Positions 1 through 7,656 of a stretch of 36,950 bases of DNA are shown one piece after another; positions within the stretch are counted from its first letter, which is position 1, and the number at the start of each line of letters is the position of its first letter. This DNA comes from Boseongicola aestuarii (lineage in GTDB: Bacteria; Pseudomonadota; Alphaproteobacteria; Rhodobacterales; Rhodobacteraceae): positions 1-36,950 of the forward strand of contig NZ_FXXQ01000019.1 of NCBI RefSeq assembly GCF_900184815.1, written 5' to 3'. The notes beneath the pieces were generated by a model. It searched no databases. It was given only the letters and a program-made list of their open reading frames with translations, and was not told where the DNA came from. The translations under genes and the position numbers were made by a program.

Positions 1-71
1 TGGCCGACAAGCACATCAACCTGCCGCAATTTCTGAACTATTTCCTCTGGCTTGTGTCGTTTGTTTGCCAT
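1..71 (-). CDS. IS3-family transposase OrfA, N-terminal fragment (runs off window)
   Basis: Only the first 23 full codons are present, starting at the ATG at 71-69. They read MANKRHKPEEIVQKLRQVDV followed by LVG, the typical start of the helix-turn-helix OrfA (HTH_8/transposase_8) of IS3-family elements. OrfA supplies the DNA-binding half of the transposase and is normally fused to the DDE-containing OrfB by programmed -1 frameshifting; OrfB would lie off the left edge. A purine-rich ribosome-binding site (GGAGGA) precedes the ATG by about 8 bases. The family call rests on sequence memory of this conserved N-terminus, and completeness of the element cannot be judged. Confidence 0.75.
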   Translation of the reverse strand, partial: MANKRHKPEEIVQKLRQVDVLVG

Positions 72-113
72 TCTCTGTCCTCCGTTTCCTAAACATAACG
101 GTGGACCAATTCA
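1..113 (-). mobile_element. End of an IS3-family insertion sequence
   Basis: This is the terminal part of an insertion element that continues beyond the left edge of the window. Read on the minus strand, the probable end begins TGAATTGGTCCACC at position 113 and is followed 42 bases later by the start of a transposase orfA. IS3-family elements usually begin with TG and place orfA a few tens of bases inside the end, so the layout fits. The outer boundary is inferred from that TG and from where similarity to an IclR regulator begins on the other side. The other end and any target duplication are outside the window. Confidence 0.6.
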
Positions 114-459
114 GATGGGGAGGCTCAGGTTCCCACTTACGACAACGGCTAATGGAAAAGCTGCGCTCGCAGAGCTTAGCGAAACGTCAGCCCGCGCTCT
201 CATTTCCGTTGAACTCGGCTCCGAAGACCGTACCAACGCTCTATTGGATGAGTTGCGCCGTATCCGAGACGGAGAAATCGCAACAGATTTGGGGGAGCAT
301 TCCGAAGAAATCTGCGCTTTGGGATTTTCGGTCCTGGGGCCCAACAACGAAATAGCGGCGATCTCAGTTCCGGTTCCGAGCAGCCGTTTTTATCGGATTA
401 GGGCCGACCTCACAAAAAAGCTGAACCGTATTCGAGATACAGAAACACCGAAATCTTAG
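114..459 (+). pseudogene. IclR-family regulator, C-terminal remnant truncated by the IS
   Basis: The plus-strand reading frame through this stretch encodes the second half of an IclR effector-binding domain. It has PLTTTANGKAAL near its start (family pattern PLxxTAxGKAxL), then EHSEEICALGFSVLGP and ISVPVPSSRF, matching the conserved core that carries the effector pocket, and ends at a TAG at 457-459. An intact IclR protein is about 250 residues with an N-terminal winged helix. Here roughly the first 120-140 residues, including the whole DNA-binding domain, are missing and replaced by the insertion-sequence end. The frame happens to stay open into the IS to position 52, but those residues are IS sequence. 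It is almost certainly non-functional as a repressor. What it once controlled is unknown. Confidence 0.75.
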
Positions 460-817
460 GGGCAACGGTCCATGGCTCACATCGCTACCGCGCTCATGAA
501 GCAGATCTTCCACATTGCGGCGCGACAACGGAAAACGGACTTACGTAATAACTGCCAGGCGGATTATCTCACGGCTCGCTTTGAAAATGGCGGAAAAGGG
601 AGCGTTTTGTCATTCCGAGAGGCTACGAAACCGCCCTGCCCGCCTCAACCCAATTTGTTCTGACAAAGCCGTCTGGCCCCATGAGAGGCAAAGCCGGCGA
701 ACAGCAGATATTGGTTAAATTCTTCTTGTAGTTGACATCGACGAAAAGGCGCTAGACGGATATTCTACCTTTTTGAAATGCGAATTGCGGGCTTACTGTG
801 ATCAGCAGGGTGATTGA
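460..817. other. Intergenic stretch without a convincing gene
   Basis: Between the IclR remnant and the GntR gene there are only short overlapping open frames (472-663 and 515-718) with no recognisable domain and no convincing ribosome-binding site. The stretch may be decayed sequence left by the insertion event. The GntR promoter should lie in its right end. A TTGACA at 732-737 is present, but no good -10 element is found at the right distance. Confidence 0.4.
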
Positions 818-1513
818 ATGACCGACATGCAAGACATTTCTCCGCCAGTGGCGCCCAGTGGCGACATGACCGCAGTTGCTGAATGGGTTGCAGATGTTTT
901 GCGGGACAGGATCATTAAAGGAGCTTTGCCCGCCGGCGCGCGGATCGTCGAACGAAAGCTTTCGGCGGAATTGGACGTCTCACGCACACCAATCCGCGAA
1001 GCTCTGAAATTGCTTCAAGCTGATAGCCTGATCGAGATTTCCCGCAACAAGGGTGCGCAGGTCAAAACTTACTCGGCGCAGCAAACTTTGGAACTGTTCG
1101 ACGTTATTGCCTCATTGGAAAGCCTTGCCGCAGAGCGGTTGGCTGAGAAAATCACAGATGATCAGCTTGATGAATTGGAGCAACTGCACGCCGATATGCT
1201 GAGCCATTACAGAGCGGGTGAGTCTGAGGCATATTTCAATATCAACTCTGAAATTCATGACACAATTCTTGCGACCTGCGGCAATCCTATCTTGCAACAG
1301 ATGCACACGAAAATGATGGCACGCGCTCGTCGTGGACGCTTCATGGCGATCATGGACCCCGATCGCCTGACTACAGCAGTAGATGAACATGAGCAGCTCA
1401 TGACAGCATTCCGGACCCGGAATTCAGAGACAGCAAGACAGGTGTGGCGCCAGCATCTGTGGAACACAGGTCAGAGCGTGACAGATGTTCTGCGCAGCCA
1501 GGGTCTAGGCTGA
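818..1513 (+). CDS. GntR-family transcriptional regulator (FadR/FCD subfamily)
   Basis: A 231-residue regulator with a GntR winged helix at about residues 18-90 (LRDRIIKGALPAGARIVERK, then SRTPIREALKLLQ, the family recognition helix) and an all-helical FCD effector domain at about 95-225. The FCD part carries the spaced His residues (EIHDTI, DEHEQL, RQHLWN) that usually bind a metal and a carboxylate ligand. FCD regulators generally repress nearby catabolic operons and release DNA on binding a pathway acid. The gene lies tail-to-tail with the amidohydrolase, with 9 bp of overlap. Two matching palindromes at 2799-2814 and 2942-2957 are its likely operators. The ligand is unknown. The ATG at 818 was chosen as the first in frame; one at 827 is also possible. 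Confidence 0.9.
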   Translation: MTDMQDISPPVAPSGDMTAVAEWVADVLRDRIIKGALPAGARIVERKLSAELDVSRTPIREALKLLQADSLIEISRNKGAQVKTYSAQQTLELFDVIASLESLAAERLAEKITDDQLDELEQLHADMLSHYRAGESEAYFNINSEIHDTILATCGNPILQQMHTKMMARARRGRFMAIMDPDRLTTAVDEHEQLMTAFRTRNSETARQVWRQHLWNTGQSVTDVLRSQGLG

Positions 1514-2821
1514 GGCGCGTTTCCACAGGTTTTCCGCCACTGTCTGGGCGTCCGAGACGACGGCGCTCATGTCGACACGGGTCGGTTTGCGATCTTTTAC
1601 CAGCCATTCCCCTGCCACCATCACAGCCGTGACATTTGAGGCTGAGCCTGAATGAACCACAATCCCGTAGCCATCAATGACAGGTCGTAGGTTTGGCGCA
1701 TTCGGATCAAGCAAGATCAGATCGGCGGGCGACCCCAATGAAAGCGTCCCTGACGCAGCATGTCCTTTCAATGCGCGCGCCGCGTCCACCGTTCCCCAAC
1801 CAAAGACCGTCTTGGCATCAAGAACAAACTCCATATCTGCCCGCCACCGCGCGGCTGCAACCGACATACGCATCGCCTCGAACATGTCGGCGGATTTCGT
1901 GTCTGTACACAGCGTGATCTTTGCGCCCGCATATTGCAGCGCCAGGATGGGGGCCGCCGCGCCAAAGGCGGCGTTTCCGATGGGCGCATGGTTGATCACC
2001 ACACCCGCCTGCCCGACTCGGCGCACATCCGCATCATCCAGAAAGATACAGTGTGCCGCGACCAGATCAGGCGATAAAAGACCCACATCCTCCAGCAGTT
2101 CTGCCGGCGATAGACCTTCACGCGACCTGAGCTGCGCGACCTCCATCCGGGATTGAGCAAGGTGTGTATGCACCTGTTTTCCCGTCTTCGCGGACAGATC
2201 GGCAAAGGTTTGCAGCATTTGACGCGAACACGTGTCGGGGGCATGGGGGGCAAGGATTGTACTGATGCGATCATCGCCCTTGGCGTCCCATGTGTCGATC
2301 AGCTCGAGGGCCGCGCCTAAGGTCGCCTCACCGAGCTTCGGATCATGAACAAATTGACCGTTTGCCAAGGCCGCCGTGTCCGCATCCATTACCCTACCGC
2401 CGATCATCGCGCGCAGCCCGAATGCTTCTGCCGCGCGCGCCAACGCATCGGGCATCCGGTAGTAATCAACGACCGTTGTCGCGCCTGCGCACAGCATCTC
2501 CATCACGCCGAGCCGCGCAAGTATCTGGGTTTCTTCTTCCGATAGCCAATGCCCTTGCGGCACGCCAGGCGTATAGGCCGGCGCAAATCCCAAATCCTCG
2601 ACCATGCCGCGCACGCTCATCAAGGGCGAATGATTGTGGGTATTGATCAACCCGGGCAGACACAAAGCGCCCCTTCCGTCGATCACGGCCTCATCCGGTT
2701 TGGCTTGCGCGTTTCGTGCCATGATTTTTCCGTCCCGAATGGTCAGGGAGCCTTGCGAAACGAATCCCTCTATCGGGCACAAGAGCGCGACATTCTGCAA
2801 ATGGCATGCCATTTTTTTCAT
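1505..2821 (-). CDS. Amidohydrolase-superfamily deaminase/chlorohydrolase (TrzN/AtzA/SsnA-like)
   Basis: A 438-residue metal-dependent hydrolase of the cytosine-deaminase-like branch. Metal ligands are visible: His62 and His64 (NTHNHSP), His220 (HTHLAQ), His257 (AAHCIF) and Asp307 (CTDTKSAD); HAPDTCS around His193 is also conserved. Relatives remove amino, alkylamino or halide groups from N-heterocycles such as triazines, guanine and methylthioadenosine. At His+3 it has Gln223, where many relatives carry the catalytic Glu. The start at 2821 is supported by a strong Shine-Dalgarno (TAAGGAGG) 7-8 bases upstream. The candidate GntR operator at 2799-2814 falls inside its first codons. It is transcribed divergently from the transporter/hydrolase operon and probably carries out one ring-processing step of that pathway. 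Substrate unknown. Confidence 0.85.
   Translation of the reverse strand: MKKMACHLQNVALLCPIEGFVSQGSLTIRDGKIMARNAQAKPDEAVIDGRGALCLPGLINTHNHSPLMSVRGMVEDLGFAPAYTPGVPQGHWLSEEETQILARLGVMEMLCAGATTVVDYYRMPDALARAAEAFGLRAMIGGRVMDADTAALANGQFVHDPKLGEATLGAALELIDTWDAKGDDRISTILAPHAPDTCSRQMLQTFADLSAKTGKQVHTHLAQSRMEVAQLRSREGLSPAELLEDVGLLSPDLVAAHCIFLDDADVRRVGQAGVVINHAPIGNAAFGAAAPILALQYAGAKITLCTDTKSADMFEAMRMSVAAARWRADMEFVLDAKTVFGWGTVDAARALKGHAASGTLSLGSPADLILLDPNAPNLRPVIDGYGIVVHSGSASNVTAVMVAGEWLVKDRKPTRVDMSAVVSDAQTVAENLWKRASA
2799..2814. promoter_or_regulatory. Candidate GntR operator 1 (perfect 16-bp palindrome)
   Basis: AAATGGCATGCCATTT is a perfect inverted repeat lying over codons 3-8 of the amidohydrolase gene. 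A near-identical copy lies 143 bases away at 2942-2957. Short perfect palindromes of this size are typical FadR/FCD-type sites, and the FCD regulator is encoded at the far end of the adjacent gene. Assignment to that regulator is inference. Confidence 0.6.
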
Positions 2822-2941
2822 TGTGCTACCTCCTTAGGCGAATGCGGACCAACGCTGCGGGCAATTCGGGCATTCAGCAAAAATAGCCAAAACTTTACCC
2901 TCTTTTCATCGTCATCCATCACCCGATCCGACATCGCTGTC

Positions 2942-2957
2942 AAATGGAATGCCATTT
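2942..2957. promoter_or_regulatory. Candidate GntR operator 2 (near-perfect palindrome)
   Basis: AAATGGAATGCCATTT differs from the perfect palindrome at 2799-2814 by one base. It sits 39 bases upstream of the PotD-type gene, where it could block its promoter. The pair brackets the divergent intergenic region, an arrangement that would let one dimeric repressor control both directions, possibly by looping. Confidence 0.6.
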
Positions 2958-2996
2958 TACCCACCAGAAGAGTGGGTTCACTCTGACAGAGGATGA

Positions 2997-4055
2997 ATGT
3001 CTATGAAACATAGTTTAGGACGCGGTTTGACCCGTCGAGAAATGCTTAAGACGTCTGCGTTTGCAACACTGGGAACTCTTGCGGCACCCTCGATCCTGCG
3101 CGCGCAAACAAGTGAGCTGGTCATCGGCTGTGCCGGCTCTCACACAGCTTGGATGGAGTCGATTGTCACCCCTCACATGAAGGATACGATCGGTGCAGAT
3201 ATCATTTTCGAAGGTACGAAATCGTCCGTAAACCTTGAGAAGATGTCGTCCAACAAGGACGCCCCCTATCTTTCAGTCGTCCAAATGGACGATCCAGTGA
3301 TGATCCAGGCGGTTGAAGCCGGTTTGTTGACACCGATAACGCCAGATGCGGTTCCAAACATGACGGACCTGCGACCTGATGCGACGCATATGGACGGCAT
3401 GTGGTGTAACTATGTGCAGCCTTGGGCTGGCGTCGCCTACAACACCGACAAAACCGACGGCGTTCCCTCCTGGACAGCACTTTGGGATCCTGCAAATGCG
3501 GGACAGGTCGTCATTCCCTCGCTCCAAAACACCGAAGGGATGTGGACATTGTTGTCTGCCGCAATGCTTGGTTCCGGCCTGCACTTCGCACAGGCGCAGT
3601 ACGAAATCGACGCGGCTTTTGCCAAACTTGAAGAGCTGAAGCCAAATCTGCTGACCGTTTACTCAACCATGAGCCAGGCGTTCAACCTGTTGGAACAGGG
3701 CGAAATTTCCATGCTCTCTGGCAATTTCTCGTCCTACACCTTGCCGCGCAAAGCCCAAGGCGTCCCGGTCGATCTGGCCGCTCCGTCCGAGGGCATCTTT
3801 GCCATGCCGTCGGGCATTTGTCTGGTCAAGGGCGGTCCAAACCCGGAACTCGCGCAAGCCTATGTCAATGAAATGCTGGGCCCCGTGATGCAAGCGGCCG
3901 TCGCCGATTTTGCCTCATCTGTTCCGGCCAACACGACCGTGACTGCTGGTGCGATCGTGCCGGAAGGCGTGCCGATCTATTCACCGGACTGGAGCTTTGT
4001 CGCATCCAACCGGGCGGCATGGATCGACCGGTTTGATAAGCTGATGGCGATTTAA
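2997..4055 (+). CDS. ABC transporter substrate-binding protein (PotD/spermidine-putrescine-like, Tat-exported)
   Basis: A 352-residue periplasmic binding protein. The N-terminus has a twin-arginine-like signal (LTRREMLKTSAF, then a hydrophobic stretch ending APSILRAQ), so it is probably exported folded by Tat. The remainder resembles extracellular solute-binding proteins of the PotD/family 1-8 type, which feed PotABC-like importers for polyamines, putrescine-like amines or other organic cations and acids. It is the first gene of the long operon; its stop is only 4 bases before the ATPase. Starts at 2997 and 3003 are both possible, with a GAGG at 2989-2992 upstream. The ligand is presumably the N-containing compound processed by the downstream hydrolases, but that is inference. 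Confidence 0.85.
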   Translation: MSMKHSLGRGLTRREMLKTSAFATLGTLAAPSILRAQTSELVIGCAGSHTAWMESIVTPHMKDTIGADIIFEGTKSSVNLEKMSSNKDAPYLSVVQMDDPVMIQAVEAGLLTPITPDAVPNMTDLRPDATHMDGMWCNYVQPWAGVAYNTDKTDGVPSWTALWDPANAGQVVIPSLQNTEGMWTLLSAAMLGSGLHFAQAQYEIDAAFAKLEELKPNLLTVYSTMSQAFNLLEQGEISMLSGNFSSYTLPRKAQGVPVDLAAPSEGIFAMPSGICLVKGGPNPELAQAYVNEMLGPVMQAAVADFASSVPANTTVTAGAIVPEGVPIYSPDWSFVASNRAAWIDRFDKLMAI

Positions 4056-4059
4056 GCAG

Positions 4060-5154
4060 ATGTCGTCGCTGACCACGGAGCAATCGCCAAAGCAACATCG
4101 CTATCTTGATGTGGTGGGCGTCACGAAGTCCTTCAAAGGCACTGTGGTCATGGATCAAATGAACTTTCGGGTGGCCAGGGGAGAGCTTGTCTCGCTCCTT
4201 GGCCCCTCCGGCTGCGGCAAGACCACCTTGCTGCGCATCATTGCAGGCCTTCTGGAGGCCGATACCGGCGATATTGTTTTGGGCGGCCGCAATGTATCGT
4301 CCCTTCCCGCGCACAAGCGCAACATCTCTGTTGTCTTTCAGAACTACGCTTTGTTCCCCCATCTGACTGTGGCCGAGAATGTCGCCTTCGGCCTGCGCGC
4401 ACGTGGGATGTCGAAAACTGACGTTCAAGCGCCTGTTGCCGACGCGCTCGCGCTTGTGCGCATGGAAAGCTACGCAGACCGTCCCGTATCCGCGCTTTCT
4501 GGTGGCCAGCAACAGCGCGTCGCCGTTGCACGAGCGCTTGTGGTGTCACCCGACTTGTTGCTGCTGGATGAGCCTTTCTCTGCACTGGACCGTAAGCTGC
4601 GCGAGACCATGCAGATCGAACTGAAGGCCCTGCTGCGCAGTCGCGGAATCACCGCGATATTTGTCACACATGACCAGGAAGAAGCCATGGGAGTGTCTGA
4701 CCGGATCGCGGTCATGAGCAACGGGAAAATCGAACAATTCGCAGAACCATCTGTGCTATATGCACAACCTGCCTCACCTTTCGTGATGGATTTTGTCGGG
4801 CTATCCACGCGGATGTCAGGGCGCGTCGTCACCCAAACAGATGGCATTGCCACGGTGCGAACAGCCATTGGCGAAGTGCGTGCAATTGCCGACTACACTG
4901 CCGGAACACAGGTGCAAGTCGGCGTCAGGCCTGAACTTATCACACCCGATCCGACGGCAGAGATGAACCAGATCAAGGTCCAGCTTGACGACGTTATGAC
5001 GCTTGGCTCAAAGACGGTCCTTCACGGGGTCACAAGCGGTGAAGATAAATTCCTGTGTGAACTGTCCGGCATAAGGACCGGATATACACGCGGCGAAACG
5101 GTCACTTGGGGATGGGCCGTGGCAGATACGCTGATCCACGAGGTGGCCGCATGA
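4060..5154 (+). CDS. ABC transporter ATP-binding protein (PotA-like)
   Basis: A 364-residue ATPase that powers the importer from the cytoplasmic face. Walker A is GPSGCGKTT (about residues 48-56), the Q-loop is VVFQNYALFP, the signature is LSGGQQQRVAVARAL (about 146-160), Walker B is LLLLDEPFSALD (about 166-177) and the H-loop is FVTHDQEE. A TOBE-type regulatory domain follows from about residue 270. Length and architecture are standard for the MalK/PotA group. It overlaps the next permease gene by 4 bp (ATGA), indicating translational coupling. Confidence 0.95.
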   Translation: MSSLTTEQSPKQHRYLDVVGVTKSFKGTVVMDQMNFRVARGELVSLLGPSGCGKTTLLRIIAGLLEADTGDIVLGGRNVSSLPAHKRNISVVFQNYALFPHLTVAENVAFGLRARGMSKTDVQAPVADALALVRMESYADRPVSALSGGQQQRVAVARALVVSPDLLLLDEPFSALDRKLRETMQIELKALLRSRGITAIFVTHDQEEAMGVSDRIAVMSNGKIEQFAEPSVLYAQPASPFVMDFVGLSTRMSGRVVTQTDGIATVRTAIGEVRAIADYTAGTQVQVGVRPELITPDPTAEMNQIKVQLDDVMTLGSKTVLHGVTSGEDKFLCELSGIRTGYTRGETVTWGWAVADTLIHEVAA

Positions 5155-5981
5155 TCGCCCGCTCGAACCGCATCGCACTTTTGGCGGTTCCGGGACTGGC
5201 GTTTCTGGCAATCATCTACGCTCTGCCCCTGTTTCTGCTTTTGTTCAAAAGCATTCAGGGCGCGGAGGGGCTGACGCTTGCGTCGTATATCGACTTCTTT
5301 GGCGATGAATTTAACCGAACGGTTTTGTGGCGCACATTGCGCGTGGCCCTTCTGACGACCCTGCTGGCGCTGGTCATCGCCTATCCCACAGCCTTTGCCA
5401 TGGCGCGCGCGAAGGGCATTTGGTTGACAGTTTTTCTGGTGGCCCTCGTGTTGCCGATGTCGCTGGGTGTGATTGTTAAGGCCTTTGCTTGGTCGATCCT
5501 GTTCCGCTCAAACGGATTCATCAACACCACGCTGCAAGCCATTGGAATAACGGACGAACCGGTACGAATGCTGTTCACGGAAACAGCCCTCGTTATTGGT
5601 GCCGCGAACGTCTTTCTACCTTTCATGGTTTTGCCGATCTATTCGGTCATTCGCCAACTCAACAAATCGTTGCCGGAGGCCGCCTCGTCGTTGGGGGCAA
5701 CGCCCTGGTTCCGCTTCACGCGGGTCACCTTGCCGCTGTCTTTGCCGGGTGTCGTGGCGGGATCGGCGTTCACCTTTTCACTGGCCATTTCAATGTATGT
5801 GATCCCTTCCCTGATCGTCGGTGAACGGCAGCAGACCTTGTCGATGCTGATCGCGCGCTCTTTCCTTTATCTGAGAAACGAGCCCCTCGGTTCCACCATC
5901 TCGGCCGTTCTTCTGGCAATCGCGATTTTCGTGGTCCTCTTTTCAAGCTGGCTCGCGGGTCGCCTGGGAGCGCGCCAGTGA
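5151..5981 (+). CDS. ABC transporter permease (PotB-like)
   Basis: A 276-residue inner-membrane permease with about six hydrophobic segments. It contains the EAA loop that contacts the ATPase (LPEAASSLGATPWFRFTRVTLP). The start ATG at 5151 overlaps the ATPase stop codon (ATGA); this is preferred over an in-frame upstream codon at 5106 that would lie deep inside the ATPase gene. It pairs with the next permease to form the transmembrane channel of the PotABCD-type system. It ends overlapping the next gene by 4 bp (GTGA). Confidence 0.93.
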   Translation: MIARSNRIALLAVPGLAFLAIIYALPLFLLLFKSIQGAEGLTLASYIDFFGDEFNRTVLWRTLRVALLTTLLALVIAYPTAFAMARAKGIWLTVFLVALVLPMSLGVIVKAFAWSILFRSNGFINTTLQAIGITDEPVRMLFTETALVIGAANVFLPFMVLPIYSVIRQLNKSLPEAASSLGATPWFRFTRVTLPLSLPGVVAGSAFTFSLAISMYVIPSLIVGERQQTLSMLIARSFLYLRNEPLGSTISAVLLAIAIFVVLFSSWLAGRLGARQ

Positions 5982-6778
5982 CCCAGACGGATCGCATCAC
6001 AATCTTCTTTGCATGGACGATTGGCATTATCTGCATCATCTTCCTGATGCTGCCCATCGTCATTACGGTTGCCACCTCATTCACGTCATCTGCGGTCTAC
6101 ACACTACCGCCACCCGAATGGTCGCTTAGGTGGTACAGATCGCTTGACCGGCGCAGCGGTCTTTGGGAGGCAGTCCAGCTGTCGCTTAACCTTGCGCTCA
6201 TTTCGACCGCGATTTCGATAGTTCTTGGCACAATGGCCGCCATCGCTGTGGCGCGGGGAGAGTTTCGTGGCAAACAGGCGATTGCGACGTTCACAGTTTC
6301 GCCTCTGATGATGCCCGGCCTTGTTGTCGGGGTCGCCATGCTGCAGTTCTTCCGTGAAATCGGATTGCGCGATGCCTATTGGTCGCTGCTTTTGGCGCAT
6401 GTGGTGATCACGCTCCCGTTTGTGATGCGCACGCTACTGGCCTCAATGGGGGCGTTTGATTTCTCCCTGATCGATGCGGCGCGCACACTTGGGATGAGCT
6501 ACCCCCGCGCCATTCTCAAGGTTTTGATCCCCAATCTGGCACCCGCCTATCTGACCGGCGGTCTCTTCGCCTTTCTGGCCTCCATGGACAACTATCCGAT
6601 CTCGATTTTTCTCACCGACGCACGCAACAAAACCCTTCCCATAAAGATGCTCCAATATCTTGAGGAACAACCCGACCCCTCGCTTGCTGCGATGTCGTCT
6701 GGGCTGATCGTGATGGCGATTGTGGTTCTTGTGGTGGCGTCCCGCACAGTTGGCCTCAACAAGATGATCGACACATGA
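5978..6778 (+). CDS. ABC transporter permease (PotC-like)
   Basis: A 266-residue second permease of the same importer, with about six transmembrane segments and the EAA-type loop SLIDAARTLGMSYPRAILKVL. It begins at a GTG (5978-5980) overlapping the stop of the preceding permease and ends with an ATGA overlap into the PuuE-like gene. The coupling of a transporter gene directly to a hydrolase gene suggests the imported molecule is the hydrolase substrate. Confidence 0.93.
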   Translation: MTQTDRITIFFAWTIGIICIIFLMLPIVITVATSFTSSAVYTLPPPEWSLRWYRSLDRRSGLWEAVQLSLNLALISTAISIVLGTMAAIAVARGEFRGKQAIATFTVSPLMMPGLVVGVAMLQFFREIGLRDAYWSLLLAHVVITLPFVMRTLLASMGAFDFSLIDAARTLGMSYPRAILKVLIPNLAPAYLTGGLFAFLASMDNYPISIFLTDARNKTLPIKMLQYLEEQPDPSLAAMSSGLIVMAIVVLVVASRTVGLNKMIDT

Positions 6779-7656
6779 CAGATAGGCGAGATTTCAAAGG
6801 GTATTTCGGGGCAGAACCCGCACCGAATTGGCCCAACGCCGCGCGGTTGGCGGTGTCGTTCGTCGTAAATGTCGAAGAGGGCGCGGAGTTGTCTATCGCA
6901 GATGGCGATGAACGCAATGAAAACACCTATGAGATCCGCGAAGAGATCGTTGGACACCCCGATCCTTGCATGGAAACCCATTTCACCTACGGCACCCGGC
7001 AAGGGTATGCGCGCATTGCGGATGCATTTGACGCTTATGGCGTAAAGGCCACATTTTCCACCTGCGGACGCGCGGCACAACGCTCTCCTTGGTTGTTGCA
7101 AGACGCCGTTTCTCGCGGACACGAAGTGTCGTGTCACGGGTGGCGCTGGGAACGGCAGGCCGAGATGGTCGGCGAAGATGAAGCCGCCATGATCGCGCGG
7201 ACACATAGCGCGATTGAACAGGCAAGCGGTGTGGCCCCTGTCGGATGGCATACACGATCAGCGCCTTCCGTGAATACGCGTGATCTGTTGCTGGCGCATG
7301 GTGGCTTTGTCTATGACAGTGACGTCTACGATGACGACATTCCGCGGATGCACGACGCATCCCATGTCATCCTGCCTTATGCCTTTGATACCAATGACAT
7401 GCGGTTCTCACCGGGTGGCGGGTTTGTCCAGCATCGTGACTTTTCCGAATACGTGATCGGTGCGTTCGATCGCCTTTATGCCGAAGGCGCAAAAGCGACG
7501 CGGATGATGTCCATCGGTTTGCACCTACGCCTCATTGGACGCCCGGGCCGAATTGCAGGGCTTGAGGACGTGCTCGCCCATATCGCGTCCAAGTCTGACG
7601 CCTGGATCGCCCCCAGGTTTCAGATTGCCGCCCATTGGAAAGCGATACAGGCATGA
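6775..7656 (+). CDS. Polysaccharide-deacetylase-fold hydrolase, PuuE/allantoinase-like
   Basis: A 293-residue NodB-fold protein. Typical marks of the PuuE branch are present: VVNVEEGAE near residues 30-38 (in place of the TFDDG of sugar deacetylases), CHGWRWE at 120-126, and YDSDVYDDDIPRM around residues 180-195. PuuE proteins are metal-independent allantoinases that open the hydantoin ring of allantoin; relatives act on other cyclic amides. No uricase, HIU hydrolase or allantoicase is seen in the window, so allantoin itself is not proven. It is coupled by ATGA overlaps to the permease before it and the racemase-family gene after it. It is likely a ring-opening step of the pathway. Confidence 0.85.
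   Translation: MTDRRDFKGYFGAEPAPNWPNAARLAVSFVVNVEEGAELSIADGDERNENTYEIREEIVGHPDPCMETHFTYGTRQGYARIADAFDAYGVKATFSTCGRAAQRSPWLLQDAVSRGHEVSCHGWRWERQAEMVGEDEAAMIARTHSAIEQASGVAPVGWHTRSAPSVNTRDLLLAHGGFVYDSDVYDDDIPRMHDASHVILPYAFDTNDMRFSPGGGFVQHRDFSEYVIGAFDRLYAEGAKATRMMSIGLHLRLIGRPGRIAGLEDVLAHIASKSDAWIAPRFQIAAHWKAIQA

Noticed and set aside
472-718. Two short overlapping open frames between the IclR remnant and the GntR gene
   Set aside because: No domain, no convincing ribosome-binding site, and they overlap each other in different frames. Probably decayed sequence.
732-766. TTGACA followed by TATTCT as a sigma-70 promoter for the GntR gene
   Set aside because: The spacing is 23 bases, too long for a standard promoter, and no better -10 lies at 16-18 bases.
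6775-7656. Reading the NodB-fold protein as a cell-wall polysaccharide deacetylase
   Set aside because: The TFDDG motif is absent, and HGWRW and the YDSDxYxDD block are those of PuuE-like cyclic-amide hydrolases, consistent with the gene context.
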